Assembly: GCA_029891345.1 (NCBI GenBank) | Contig: CM056993.1 | Location: forward strand, 273,824,900 to 273,888,899 | Reading direction: 5' to 3' | Origin: Dryococelus australis | Lineage: Eukaryota > Arthropoda > Insecta > Phasmatodea > Phasmatidae | DNA: 64,000 nucleotides | Part shown: one piece after another, positions 11,283 through 24,121 of the stretch | Numbering within the stretch: the first letter of the stretch is position 1 | Layout: the number at the start of each line of letters is the position of its first letter | Translations under genes and position numbers: made by a program | Notes under the pieces: generated by a model | The model's database searches: none | Told to the model about the DNA's origin: nothing | The model's input: the letters and a program-made list of their open reading frames with translations, nothing else

Positions 11283-14200
11283 TATTGATGATTTCAAGAC
11301 AGTTAAAAATTCCAAGTATCCCCAGTAACTTTTTAGGTTATGTCCAAATGCAAACATCATGAAAGCAGGAACTATTTTTGCAAGATATTTTTTATTTTTT
11401 GTTCTGTTGCAAGGGAGTTTAAAATTCATATTTTGAATCAGGAAATAAGATTTTGTACGTAAATACACTGAAAAGATGTCTAGTCCTATTATGTGTGCTA
11501 AAGAGTCTGAAACATTTTAAAAATAAGATAATGGGAATGCTAATAATATGTGCAGTTTGCCTTTTGTCCATAAGCTGTAAGTGTTGTTAAATGAGTTGCT
11601 GTCTGAATGTGGAGTCATCTGCTTAAAGCATTTAGAGCTAATATCTGTGTATAGACTATCTGCATGTATAGAAAATGGTGAGTTTGTTGTTCCAGAGATG
11701 AAGTTAAAATGTTTATTATTAAAAACTGGAATGCTGTAATGTATCTGTGTGATTTACTGTAATAGCATTAATTGTCTGTTTTCCTGTAACCTGTTGAAGT
11801 AACTCACTGTGAATAATGATAAAACTGTTCTTGTAATAGACCACTTTATAATCAGGTAAATAGTAGCTAACAATCAAATGTTTTTAAACTTTTTTTAAAA
11901 CAGGAATATTTCTTTAATTTCTTTTACCATTTGCATTTGATAAGGAAAAGAATTGTAGTTTCGAAATTGAATTGATTTATTTGTGAAATTTCATGGTAGT
12001 ATATTGGAACTGATGATTGCATGTCCCTGACGAAACAAAAAGTGATAGAATTTTTTGTGATGTGTGGAAGTGCATTTTTATGAAGCTTGTAGTGTGCCAC
12101 TTGTATCTCATTTAATGCTGTGCTGAACATCAAAACTGTTTGTGTTGTTGATAACAGTTATGTTGTGTGAAAAGCAGCAGGGTTAGGCCAAACTCATTGG
12201 AAATGTGTGGTACTACTTGATGTGTAAACAACAGCCTTCCATAATATAACATTTTCCTGATAAATGGGTGAAATTCCAACTAAATGTTGAGGGACATTTT
12301 GGTTTGTAATGATCCACTGGGTAATATGTTGACAGGATGGAGCATACACCACTTCTACCCTTAACCAATTACTTTATAAATTTTTTTAGTAGTACATTTT
12401 AAGTTAATCTGTGATGTAAATTAATGACATTAATTACATATTCTTGCCAGGTGTTAATTTTTGCAAAATATGTGTACTCTTGTTTTTAATATAGCGTAAA
12501 GAAAAATTCACAGTTTCAGCAATGTACAAGAATTCAGCACAATTATGTTACATGAACTTTCACATAATTTCTCTGTGTGAAGTACAGAAATGAGTGATAA
12601 AGTTTACGGAAAAATTTTTGTACAAAGAAGACAATAAATATGTAATTTTTTTAACAATTTAAATGTGTTCTATAAGGCGTAATCCCTAATTTATAAATTG
12701 ATTGTAGTTTTATGGAATTTATATTGTACAGTATAATACATAAAACTAGACACATGATGGCATGTCGACTAGGCTAATACAAAGTCAAGCATATGTGGGA
12801 GGGAAGCATTTTTGTTCAGGTGCTAAGTCAGGCACACTCTTTATATGGGAGAGCTCGTTGAGTGCAAATTAATCTCTACGTGGGGCTGGTGCTTTCCCTA
12901 TGTATAGTAAAGTATTTGTAATCTTATTTTGCTATCATCTTGGGACACAACTTGAGACAAAAGTTCAGTTTTCTGAATGCTTTGACCTGGGACACAGGAG
13001 GTTGGGGCAGCACCACAATGTCAGAGGATCACATGTACCAATCAGTGTATCCTTGTCCTAAGACACAGGTTGGTATAGCAGAAGTGTAAACAGGCCCTTA
13101 CTGAACTTGTGTGCAATATGCCATGCAGTTGGTGTATCAAGACAGGCATTAAGCATTAAATTAAAAATCTTGGCCCTCTGTGACCACAACTTATTTTAAT
13201 GCGAACCTATACCCAAAAGAAAAATTATACGTGTAATTTTGTAATTTGAGTAAAAAAAATCCATAAAACCATTTGGTTAGCAGTATAGGATGGTAAAACT
13301 GCATTTTATTGTTAGTGATTATTCTTTTTTGGTTCTGACTACAGGTGTTGTCTGCCTAAAACATTTTGATAACAAGATGGAAAGAACATTTAGGTAACAG
13401 AGTACATTTGCAAAATGAAATGAAATTTGTAATGCTGGAGTAGGCAGATATACAAAATCTATTAGATGTAGTATACAGAAGGTCAGTTAAAAAACACAAT
13501 GAACTGGTAGAAATAATAGATGCATAATTTCTACAAGAAAAGAACACAATACATTTTGTGGAATTTTTTAATTGAGTCTTGGAGATCATGTTGAAACTAC
13601 TAAAAAGTGAAAACCTGGTGTGTTTAGAGGTTTGTTAGTTCGTTGTATCTTCAATAACGTATTAAATTAATTTTTAACTTTATGCTCCACTTTGAAATTC
13701 TTCCTGGAGGAGCATCCACTGAATGAAGATTGAAGAAAAGGGCATGCATCAGTTTGCAATGAGTCATACAGTGAGGGAAGTTGCTGAAAACTCTTTGAAT
13801 ATTCAAAGTATTGGATAAAGTTTCCAAACAACTAATATGAAATAGAAAAAGCCAAAGATTTGCAGGCATTGTTCAACTTTCTTTTCTCTGAAGGAGCTTT
13901 GGACTGCACACACACATTAAAATATTGAAATAGTTAGTGCATGTTGATGAATATGTTTATATAAAAATTAATTTTATGTTAACATTCAAGCTACTTGTGG
14001 GAGCAATGAAATATTCAATAGTGTTTGATACTATTTGTACAGGTGCCACTCATGAGACCTAAGTTTTGTGTCTTGACTACTAGAGGTTACAGCACCTTAC
14101 AAAAGGCTTTCCTGTTATAGTCCGTTCACTGTATCTTCGGATGTTTTGAAACAAACCTTTGAAAAATCACCATAGGAGTAACATGTCAGACTGTTTTTTA

Positions 14201-15599
14201 AATACTTGAGTACCACAAATGTATAACACTGTGATTAATTTTAAAGTATTACATTTTTGAATAAATGAAACTTTAACCTAGTATCATCTGTAACTTGTAA
14301 TATTTATTTTGCATTCAATGCAAATTAAAAACAGTGAGAGCTGTTGACAACGACTAGTAAGAAATAGTTTACAGTTAAAATATTGTTTTAACCAACTTTT
14401 TTGATATTTTTGACCAATTTTTTTGATATATTTGTAGATTAAACATTGCCTATTGATACACATATTTCAATTTTTAGGTAGCACTTATTTCATTGTTGCA
14501 GTTAAAAATATCAGCAAAAAAATGATGCGTAGGCCATAGTGACATGGTGTTTTTTTTTTCCGTCCAAGGAAAAAACTTGAATAGGCGGAGCGGAGCTTGT
14601 CCTTCTGTCTCTTTCTCTCGGGAAGTTTCGCACCGTTAATAAAGCGGAAATTATATATGTTCTCAATTTTAGCATATTTCATACTTATTACAGCAACTAT
14701 TATTATTTTTTAATTTGTAATTTACAACTGAAACGAGTTTTTAATGTTTGAATACTTTTTATAAGATATTTAGATGTCATGGTGGGACGGTTACAAATCA
14801 GAAGTTGGCAGAAGTGTGGCAACATGATAATGACATACAGTGGTTTTAGATGTACCAGTTTCATGGCGCACATACCAGTTTTCATGTTGTACCACGTACC
14901 AAGATACTTTCATCCTGATACGTGAAAATACCAAGATTTCAACACTTGCGATCACATGTACGATCACATGTAACAAAAGCACCACAAAATTATTTTGAGT
15001 CCAGTACCTTACTTCGCAAAAATGTTTTTTGGGGCAAAGCACAACTGATCTCAAGTTCCGAACATTAATCTTGCGCGTCCAGTATTCCGTTTCGTCTCAT
15101 GTAGGTTGTTCCGTATTGCATTTTTAAGCATCACTGCAGGCATGGACTGTTGTGATTTTATTGTAATTCATTGCAGTTTATTGAAGTTTTTGCACTGTTT
15201 TGTTATGTAGTAAACTACATTAATTTTTCTTACATGCTAGTGTATGGTTAAATGCAAAATATGTGCATAAGATTTTCCCTTTTACTTACAGTTTACAATT
15301 TTAAAAATTAAATGCAGAATGAAAAGGAACATTTTCAATCTTTTGTTTTAATGTAAATAAGCTGTGATTTAGTAGTTTAGATTTCTTGCATGCCTTTAAG
15401 TGTTTGTGCATTTTCTTTAAAAAAAAAATTGTGGTGTGAAACCATCTGTTAACCAGAATACACAAAATAATGGCTTGACTCTTTTTTTCATGTGAAGTTG
15501 CATGGTGTAGGATAGCTCCCTATCCCTAACTCTATATTATGCTCTTCACTGTTACTCCTGAGCCAGTTGGCTGCTGTTAGTCAGCTTCATATCAGAACT
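11283..15599. other. 4.3-kb AT-rich non-coding stretch, probable intron
   Basis: No domain-bearing ORF, splice-flanked exon or repeat boundary was recognised by eye. A short GC-richer patch near 14545-14645 is open on the minus strand (part of a 65-codon frame), but it matches no family I know. It deserves a homology search because it is the only compositional outlier in this stretch. Confidence 0.4.
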
Positions 15600-16117
15600 A
15601 TAGGATAGGGAGACCTACAGGGGGTTAGTAGCTTTAGATGGCTAATCTAATAAATAAGACTCCTTACATAAAACACGTTTATTGTAACAACCTTTATATT
15701 CAGACAGAACAATACAGTTATTTTTACATAGAACAATAAACCTCAATTACTTTACTTCTATAGACTCTCGCAATGATTAATGCTATATGATTCTATCCCA
15801 TGCCTTGCCAGAATATTATTCAGTTAATGGGGATTATTAACGGAGGCTCGATGTCTAGGATGACATCTAACCGCCAAGCTCGATTTATGCTCACCAGATA
15901 TTGTAGAACATTTGGGTGCAGTACGGCCTGTAGCTCCTCCAGACCCTAGTATCAGTTGCCCTTGTCTTCTTGTCATGCTGGCACACACGTCGTCGCTTCT
16001 CAATTACACTGTTGGTTTCTGGGGAGGTGGGGGTACAGCGCTCTAAGCTTTTATAGCCGGATGTCAGTAGGTCGATCAGAGTTTGTTGTACAAACAGGGG
16101 GCTTGCCAATAAATCTA

Positions 16118-18675
16118 CAGGATGGCCACCAAATCGGGAAAACCGGGAAAACAAGGAAAAAGTATGGAATTGAAAAGGACCCGGGTAAAACCTGGAAATA
16201 GTGTGGAATTTTGTCCATTGTAGGGAATTTTCCCCTCCTTTTTGGGCATTTTGAGTTTCGTCACCGAATACTGTGATGGTAAGTCGGGGTAGTTTTACAT
16301 GAACAATCATTTGTCAACATTGCGCAACATATTTTCCGGCCGGAGTAGTTTCCCACGCCCAGTTCCCGCCCACCTGCTGTAGTAGTTTCCCACGCTGAGC
16401 GATATGTTACTCTGGAGGGGAAGAATATTGGCAGGCGTTTCTCATCTTACCACTTTTAATGTCTAGGTCACGCCGCTCACTTGTTTTTCAGTGTTTGTGT
16501 GTAATTTTCTGCATGATGAAGTGATCATGTCAACTAGATATTCATCTTGTTACAAATCAGAATTTCCATGGGCTTCAGAAGACACTAAAGGTAGAGGTAG
16601 TGCGCTGTGCAAAATACGTGTTAAAAGTTTTCAAATAGATGCAATGGGCAGGGGAGCATTTCTAAGCCATGCAAAATCTAAACTGCATCAAAAAATTCTT
16701 GCTCGTAACTCGAGAAACTTGTAAGTTACTGCATTCTTTTCTGCACATTTGAACCAAACCACAACTATTTCTTCTTGAAGCAAGTGTAAGTAACAATTGC
16801 TTGTAGTATTTTTTACTGCTGTGTGTGTGTTAATTGTCCCAAATGTTTCACTTGATTTAAACATTTAAACTAACGATGTAACATACCCTTAGCTTTATTT
16901 AACTGTAGAAGTTTACAGCATAGCTTTATTTGCCACCCACCCAGCACAGTAGGAAGTTAGAAAGCTAAGAGTCGGCAACGCCTCTCGACTGCTGACTGCT
17001 AGACTGTTCGTAGGTTCCCTGCAATCATCGCATGCCTCCCGTGTCGCTTGTAATGATACTTTTCTCCTTCATTGTTGACGTCATATAGTCAGAGATGGGA
17101 ATGATGCCCACGTTACTAATTTAATTTAATCTGCAAATGTTTTCCGAATAAAATGATAGGGCTAGGTGGAAGTGTATTTTACCACCCCCTTGTCTCGATG
17201 TTAAAACACTAATAAGTGTCATGACTTTTTACCAATCCGAATAAATCTGCATTTTGTCATCTATGGTAGAAAAACTATCATTAACTCAATTATATATTAA
17301 TTAAATATAAAATTTAGATGTTTTAAAAATGAAAGATGTCCCAGAAGTATTAACAAGTCTCATTACTATAAACAAAATGTGCTATGTGCTAGGTTCATTT
17401 TCTGTTGCTGTTAAGTAAACTGGGCAATTTATTTAAATCATATAAATTTGTTTTAATAAGGACTCATTTTTAGAATAAAGTGATATAAATATATAATGTT
17501 GTTATTGCCTAGAAAAGTTTGAACTTTGTGCGACGTGTCTAATTTAGCGAGTTTCACTTTCAGTTTCGGTTACTTCTGGCCAGAAAACCAGCTTATAAAT
17601 CATGTTTTAATAAGCAGCTGAATTCAGAATAAATTATACCCTAGATGTATATAAATACAGCCTCTCGTGATTGCCGAAAAAAGTTCAAATTGTGCGACGT
17701 AATTTAGGCTCGAGTGTCACTGCTTTTTAGCAGGCCGTAAACATCTTTAAGAATGTGGCGTACTGTAATTGGTATGCGCAAATTCATTTTAAGAGTTATT
17801 GGCAATCGTTTACGTACCATGGAGACACCCATTAATATCGGAGTCAAGGATGATGGTCCAGATATTTGCTGCCACGCTGCGCAACCAGTACTTTCCTTTT
17901 ATTATTTCATATTTCTCCAGAATTGTTATGGTTTTACACTAGCTACTGCTCACTTTGTCTTATCAGGAGTCTTCTAAAGTCTAACCCCCTAAACGCAAAA
18001 ACCCCCCTAATCCGAAAAATTGTCATTAACGTAGTAATGTTACATGGCCTATGCAAATCTGAACGTGCACGCACACATCACACACACACATGCATATGCC
18101 CGACAATCATTCCACTCGCGCTTGGGGATAAAAGGAAGTAGGAACTGCAGTCGATAGTCGGCGATGCATGAAAATTGCCCAACTTATGGCTGTCCCTGCT
18201 TGTAATCACTCCTGATAGGCATGCAGCATATAGAAACCTGTCCACAGTTGGCCTGCAGATAAGCAGCACACGGTGCGTCGCCTAGCTGGAGGACAGTTTT
18301 ATATATAATGTGCATATAAATTTGAATTATTTTTTGTCCAGGGTATATATTGCCTTTATTACAGTTTTTCAAGGATAAATCTTTATAAATAATGTAGATG
18401 TAATTCAGTTTTTTTAATTGGGCTTATAAATTGCATTTATTGAAGTAGTAACTTACTGAATGTGTAAATAAATTTTTTTTTGGCTAGGGAGGTTATATTA
18501 CATTGATATTGTCTTTTTAATGCAATCTTGTACGTATTTCTATATATACTGCATTGTAAAAGATGGGACACTGTACAAAACCGGTTTTTTAAGTGTGTTT
18601 GTAAAATCTGGAAAATCCTTACGATAACCTGGAAAAACCCTGGAATTTTATATTTTTAATAGAGTGGCCACCCTG
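16118..18675 (+). mobile_element. hAT transposon (CAGGGTGGCCAC-type ends) nested in an LTR
   Basis: The element begins CAGGATGGCCACC and ends GTGGCCACCCTG, inverted repeats of the CAGGGTGGCCAC class seen in many animal hAT elements. Imperfect target duplications flank it: AATCTACA at 16112-16119 (overlapping the end by two bases) and AATCTATA at 18676-18683. The subterminal regions hold repeated GGGAAAA/CTGGAAA motifs, also usual for this class. It interrupts the family A LTR, so it is younger than that LTR. Only a BED-finger remnant (16512-16724) is coding. The remaining ~2 kb is non-coding, so the copy is non-autonomous or internally deleted. Confidence 0.75.
16512..16724 (+). pseudogene. 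BED-type zinc-finger remnant of hAT transposase
   Basis: The frame from 16491 includes SEFPWASEDTKGRGSALCKI, then VKSFQIDAMGRGAFLSHAKS and KLHQK. This is the N-terminal BED finger layout of hAT transposases (PW...LC..C...F.I...G...L..H...K.H). One metal-ligand Cys appears replaced by Arg (ALCKIR). The frame ends at a TAA near 16722 with no downstream transposase domains before the element's 3' end. It is a truncated relic with no evidence of expression. Confidence 0.6.
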
Positions 18676-18731
18676 AATCTATAGTCCATGCTAGCTTATC
18701 TCATCGTGGTGGCCCCCTAGCACCCGCCACA

Positions 18732-21280
18732 ATGGTGTACCACTATTTTGTCAAAAGTAGCAATTTTTTTTGTGAGGTCAGTACCAGGACTTCCGAGTTG
18801 CCATCTAACATCCTTTTGTTCTTGGCTGACTGAACGAAGTTTTGATTTTTCTTCCTGCGAAATATGCTTAAAATTACCACACCAAGTTTGTACACGTAAT
18901 TTTTAAACCTACCTAGGCAAGTTATGATGCTGTGAAAAATCTGTTTTTCCACAGCAGGAATAAATATACTGTAACATACGTTGTGATCTGTGTGTGAAAG
19001 AGTATTGTTGCCTTTACGTTACGGTTTGCCAGTGTGAGTGTGATTGCATATATTGGACGTGCAAAATTAATCCGTTTTAATTGTGAACTGTTTTTATGAC
19101 AAAATTACTTCAAACCCACGTCAGTTTATTACAATTTTTAACTTTCCCCAAGGTGTTTGAAACACAATAGTGTAACATGTTTATAATTTCTGTGATATGA
19201 ATGTTTGCCACAATCCCAACAAATTACAAGCCCAGCCAGAAAATAATAAATAATAAAATTAATCTAGTAAAAATTAGTGCCTATGCAAATAAATATAAGC
19301 GGAATAAAAGTTACGGTAGGTCTATTTGTATGTATGTTCACCACTGTCTTAAGTTTGTCGATGCTACATACAAAAAATAAGCGACACGAGTTGCATGCTT
19401 GAATTTTATGTGATTTTGGTTGTACTTGTTGCTTCTTAATTTTATTATTTATTCCAACTGAGGCCGTCCTTTTAATCAAACAATGCAACACATCAGCAAC
19501 AAGAGGTCAAATACTACAGTTTTTTCCTCCATAGTTGTAACAGGGTTGAACACATTCGTGGCAAAATATTAATGTGTGTTATGTGTAATGTGCTATATTG
19601 TGTATAACACAAATATATTAACAATGTAAAATTATAAGTATAGGAACTATCATCAATACAGAATTTGTTAAAAACTCATAAAGCTGACCTAAATATGGTT
19701 GTAGACCTTAATTGTGAATGTTCATACATAATGGTTTTTGAAATGTGACACAATGCTGTGAAGAGCTGAAAACAGTAAACAAAGCATTTGACAGTTGTAA
19801 CATATGTCACATGGCAATGTTTATATTTACATGTAACTAGTCAATATAGTGGCAAAAGCGGCGGTACACTCGTTACACAATACATATCTTTATTTAGCCT
19901 GAAGCAGGTATGGCTATTTGGCCTGCCATCGGCTGAAGCAGTAAAAAAATACTGTTCAGCACGTGGAATGAATTTATGGTACTTAAATCTCTGGGGCCGC
20001 GAGTCTGGCGGAGATAGGAACATGAGTGCAGGAGAAGCAAACAAAAGCAAAAGGTTCTGGTATTTAACTTACACTACTGCAGCTAAGTGAGTGAGTAGAC
20101 AAAATGTTGAAGGCTCCTGCTACGCAGCACACGTGCTTTCACAAGGCCTGCAAGATCAAGACTGAAGATGGCGGAGGAGACGCCTGGCTACCTCGCCAGA
20201 GATCTCCCACCAACAGTTCATAACAAGTACACATGAAGTAGCTATAAAACACATAAGAATCACTGTATCAATTTATAAAGGATTTCCAACAAATCAGATT
20301 TGATTACTAGAGTTCCAGAGTCTTTACATACATTTTCTGTCGGTAAATGATAATTAAGAAAACATGATGGAATGGGCCAGCAAGGCATGTGGAGACGATA
20401 CAAAGAATTAACATAACATTTAGAAATTATATTAGCACTTTGGAACAAGTAAATCAAATTATAAAAATAAAATATTACACTCGAAGGTATTTAGCTTTGA
20501 GAAATTTGCATGGCGGAAGTCGGAACTGCCAGGATATTTAAGCGTTATAATTCAAAGAATAAATATTGTCCTTTTTAACAAACAGAATACATTGACACTA
20601 GAAAATTATGCATTAATTTATGAGTATCTTTAGCTCGTGTTCAGTAATGATGTGTAACCCACGTGACTTCACACTCACAGGCTAATTACGCCTCACGTAA
20701 GGGAAGTAAAAGAAAGATAACACTTCCCCTGTTTAATTTTAGACACTGCTTTATGGGGCACAGATCAGAATTGCACTGCATATGCATAACACTGAGTTTA
20801 TTCGTGGAAACAGGGGTCAATTGGGTCGTGACCAGGTTCAGTGAGCCGTTCTTGCACGAACAGCAAAGATGACCAGTAGACGAGGCGCATGGACGTGCAT
20901 GCCTGGTGCATGAGCAGTGCAGCAGTGGTCTGCCTCCTGAGCAAAGCAGTGAGGGCGACGTCAAACTGATACGTGTGGCTGATGCAGTGCATTTGATGTA
21001 CACAGTTAACACATTATATGTTTCTTCTGAAGCATCAGACATGTTGTAGTCTTTAGTAGACAGTAGATGTTTTGCATGAGTAGTACAATTTTTTATTGTA
21101 CCTACTGTTGGAAGAAAATGAAGAGGAAGAAATTGCATCATTTGCTGAACAGTAATACATATTTAGAACAAGGTTACTTTTGGCACTGTTTCTACCTATT
21201 TTCCATCTCCCACAACAAAAAATAACACTTTTGACTAGAATATTGTCAACATTAATCTTCTGCTGTTGCATCTGTACTGT
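18732..21280. other. Non-coding stretch with possible unclassified LTR-like patch
   Basis: No recognised gene. Around 19850-20260, on the minus strand, a TATA-like TTTATAGC string, a GC-rich transcribed-looking segment and an AATAAAG signal occur in that order, ~350 bp apart, as in the other LTRs here. No partner copy was found in the window, so it is only a suspicion. A GC-rich patch at 20820-20960 contains overlapping open frames on both strands without known domains. Confidence 0.3.
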
Positions 21281-22078
21281 TCTTGGATGGGTATGGTTCT
21301 GCTGCTCTTCCTGCCTTCAATCACCGCAAACCTTGTGACATGGGTAAGGAAATGGTTCCATTAGATTATATTGTGGTAATGATCTGTGTCAGCCATTTCA
21401 TAGGAAATATACCCGAAGGGGCAACTTCCAAGAAACCTGGAAAACTACAATAAATATATGGTACATGCTCAAAACAAAGGTAATCATTGAAAGACATTTT
21501 GGGTAAGAAGTTAAGAGGACATTCCCATATAACATGTATAGTATATAGAAATTGTTCACACACACACCTTGAATTCGGAGGACGAGTAACCAGATGTTGG
21601 TTTCACACGCGAACTGGCCCATCCACGGGATACGGCCACCAAATATCTCACGGAGACACAGTGTATCATACACAATTGTCCAGCATCCTTTCACTGCTGT
21701 GCACCAACATACTGAAAACAAATCTCCTAACATAACCGCCCACCAAAATGTGTTATGGTTTTATATACATATATACAGTTCACAAGGAGCAAACGTCATT
21801 GAGATGGGAGTGGGCACAACTTTACTGGCCGTTTCAGGGAGCCGGTTTTTGTGTGAACAGTGATGACCCTGTAGACACCATCCCTCCTGGGGTGTAGGGT
21901 TGAGATTCGACCAATGTGCCACTTGAGAGGAGCCAAATTGTCATCCTTTACTACCACCAACTGGTCTTCCTTTACATTTGGAGAGTTGCGAGACCATTCA
22001 AGTTGCTGTTGCGAGGTGTTGAAATACTCTTAGTCTCCATCGCTTTCAAAGGTGCAGTGTACCCTGCTTCACAAGCTG

Positions 22079-23356
22079 TCACTGACTAAGATGATTGACT
22101 GCGACAGTGGTGAGATCTTCACTGGGTGCTGCAGTCAAAGGGGTTACAATCAAGAAGTGACCAGGTGTCAGCACTTCCAAGTCGTTAGAGTCATCACTCA
22201 CTTCACACAATGGCCTAGAATTTAACACCGCTTCCACTTGCGCAAACAAGGTGGCATATGTACTCTTCAAAAGTGAGATCCTGGTCACCCACAACCCTTT
22301 TAGGCGACCTTTGGCTGCCTTGATATCAGCCTCCCAAATACCTCCAAAGTGAGGTGCAGAGGGTGGGTTGAAATGCCATGTCACAGCCCTTTTAGTCATG
22401 CCATCGACAATGTCTGAAGAAGCCCGTCTTGAATAACCAAAGACTGCAGTTCACCAAGGCTGTTATTGGCACCAATAAAGTTGGTGCCACAGTCACTGTA
22501 TGCATGAGCACACAGACCATGGCGAGATACAAATCTGTCAAAGACAGCCAAGATTGCACTCGTGCTTAGCTCTGAAACGATTTCAAGGTACACTGCCCGG
22601 GTTGTCAGACACACAAATAAACTCAGGTATGCCTTGTGTGTCCTTGCACCTCTGAAACAATGTAGTTTCATCACAAACGGACAACCGTAGTCAACACCTG
22701 TATGTATGAATGGCTTGTCCTGCTGCACCCTGACAGCTGGTAAATCTCCCATTAATGGCTGACACACTGACGGATTTGATCGAAAGCCGGGCACACACTG
22801 CCGGATGCGAGATTTGATTGCTCGCCTTGTAGAGTGTATCCAGAATCTACTCATCACAAGAGCTTAACGCAGTATGGAGGATCTTACAATGATAATGATC
22901 AATGACTAAGTCCGTGAAATGACTGGCCTTGGGTAATAGTACTGGATACTTAGTATCGTATTGTACTGAAGAATGGCGGAATGAACCACCAACCCTCAGA
23001 ACATCCTCACTGTCCAGAAATGATGCTAAACATGTAATTTGAACAGAGCATTCACCAATGCACCTTAAGCTATAAATTTCAGTCTTGAATGCTTCAACTT
23101 GTAGTGCCTTAATGCAAACCGTGAGTGCAGCTTTGAGTTCTTTCACAGACAATGGTCCTAGCTGTCTCTGGAGGCTAGTAGATTTGGCATTATTAATAAT
23201 CCTCAGAACAAATGCTATGACTCGTTGAAGTTTCCACAATGATGAAAATCGGCTTACGACTTCTACAACCGGTGAACTTGCATCTCCTTCCACAGTGAAT
23301 GCACTCAAAGTTTGCTCCTTGACCTCTGGTAGCTCTTGAGATTCTAGAGTAGTCAC
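22079..23356 (-). pseudogene. BEL/Pao integrase remnant
   Basis: Three minus-strand frames cover the zinc-binding region (23356-22847, ending in an HxxxxH...C-like LVIDHYHCKILHTALSSCDE block), the catalytic core (22857-22396) and the end of the core (22399-22079). The D,D,E triad is visible: Asp in HTGVDYGCPF, Asp in AYSDCGTNF, and Glu in FGGIWEADIK. The first two are in one frame and the Glu is in the next. Downstream (22078-21850) a frame-broken tail resembles the DUF5641 domain usual for BEL. The integrase is inactivated by frameshifts despite the retained triad. Confidence 0.8.
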
Positions 23357-23365
23357 AGAGCCGGG

Positions 23366-23662
23366 TTACCTATGAGGATGCTCACAAAGCCAAGTAGGCC
23401 CATGCCACCAAAGCTTATGCTCTATCAACTGAAGCGGCGACAACCCTTGTGACGCACAGTCTGCAGGATTACACTTTGATGGCACATGCTGCCAGTGGCT
23501 GGGTGACACACAATCTTGAATGTCAGCCACACATTTGGCAACAAAGGTTTTCAAAAGATGTCGCAAGGTTCGTAGCCATAACAAAACAACTGTAGAGTCT
23601 GAACAGGCATAAATGGATGACAACTGCACTATGGTTGAAAGCACTCTCTCCACATATTTCAA
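23366..23662 (-). pseudogene. BEL/Pao RNase H remnant
   Basis: The frame contains CSDSTVVLLWL, then KTFVAKCVADIQ, then HVPSKCNPADCASQGLSP and HKLWWHGPTWL. This series is typical of the BEL RNase H region (DST..LHW, FVANRVAEIQ, NPADCASRG, LWW.GP.WL). The catalytic Asp of the DST block and the NPAD Asp are present. The frame is open for 98 codons, then is lost at about 23360, where the next segment begins in a different frame. Confidence 0.75.
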
Positions 23663-24121
23663 TAGTTTTGTTCTGAAGTGAGCACCACAAAGTTCAAGTT
23701 GTGGGAGTGGTCTTCACAGGGGCCTCCTTGGACTTTGCTAACAATAAGTGCGTTTGAACATGTCCAGTTGAAGTTGTAATCCTAAGGTGAACTACAACAG
23801 CATACGCTTTGACAGATGCATCGCAGAAGACATGTAGCTACTGTTCTATGCTAACCGTGGGAAGAATCTGTCAAAGTTCGAGACACTTCAACTCTGAACA
23901 TTCAGTCGTGAACGTTTTCCAAAACCTCGGTACTAAATACCACTGGAGAAAGTCATCCTACAGGGTCAAAGATTCTAGCAACGTTTGAAAGAATGTGCCT
24001 CCTCATTACTGTGGTATCTGCAGGCAGGACATGGTATGGGAATCCGTCAAATTTTGAATCTCACTCCAACCCCAAAACCTTTATGATGGCACCTCCCTCT
24101 TCATCAAATGAATGAGGTACC

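Larger units (their letters stand above)
15600..18731 (-). mobile_element. LTR-like repeat, family A copy 1, split by a hAT insertion
   Basis: Read on the minus strand, the repeat starts TGTGGCGGGTGCTAGG at 18731. It is interrupted at 18675/16118 by the hAT element and resumes to about 15600. It shares landmarks with the copies at 27284-27934 (minus) and 30774-31315 (plus): a CCCCTGTTT block, then a TATA box (TATAAAAGCTTAGAGCGC, near 16050), and an AATAAAC poly(A)-type signal about 330 bp further on. The end is a CCCCCTGTAGG block. This promoter-to-poly(A) layout beginning with TG is that of a retroelement LTR. No internal gag/pol adjoins it, so it is a solo LTR or a fragment. Confidence 0.6.

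Noticed and set aside
20686-21141. 151-codon minus-strand frame in a GC-rich patch
   Set aside because: Overlaps another open frame, no known domain, biased His/Cys/Ser composition; no basis for a gene call.
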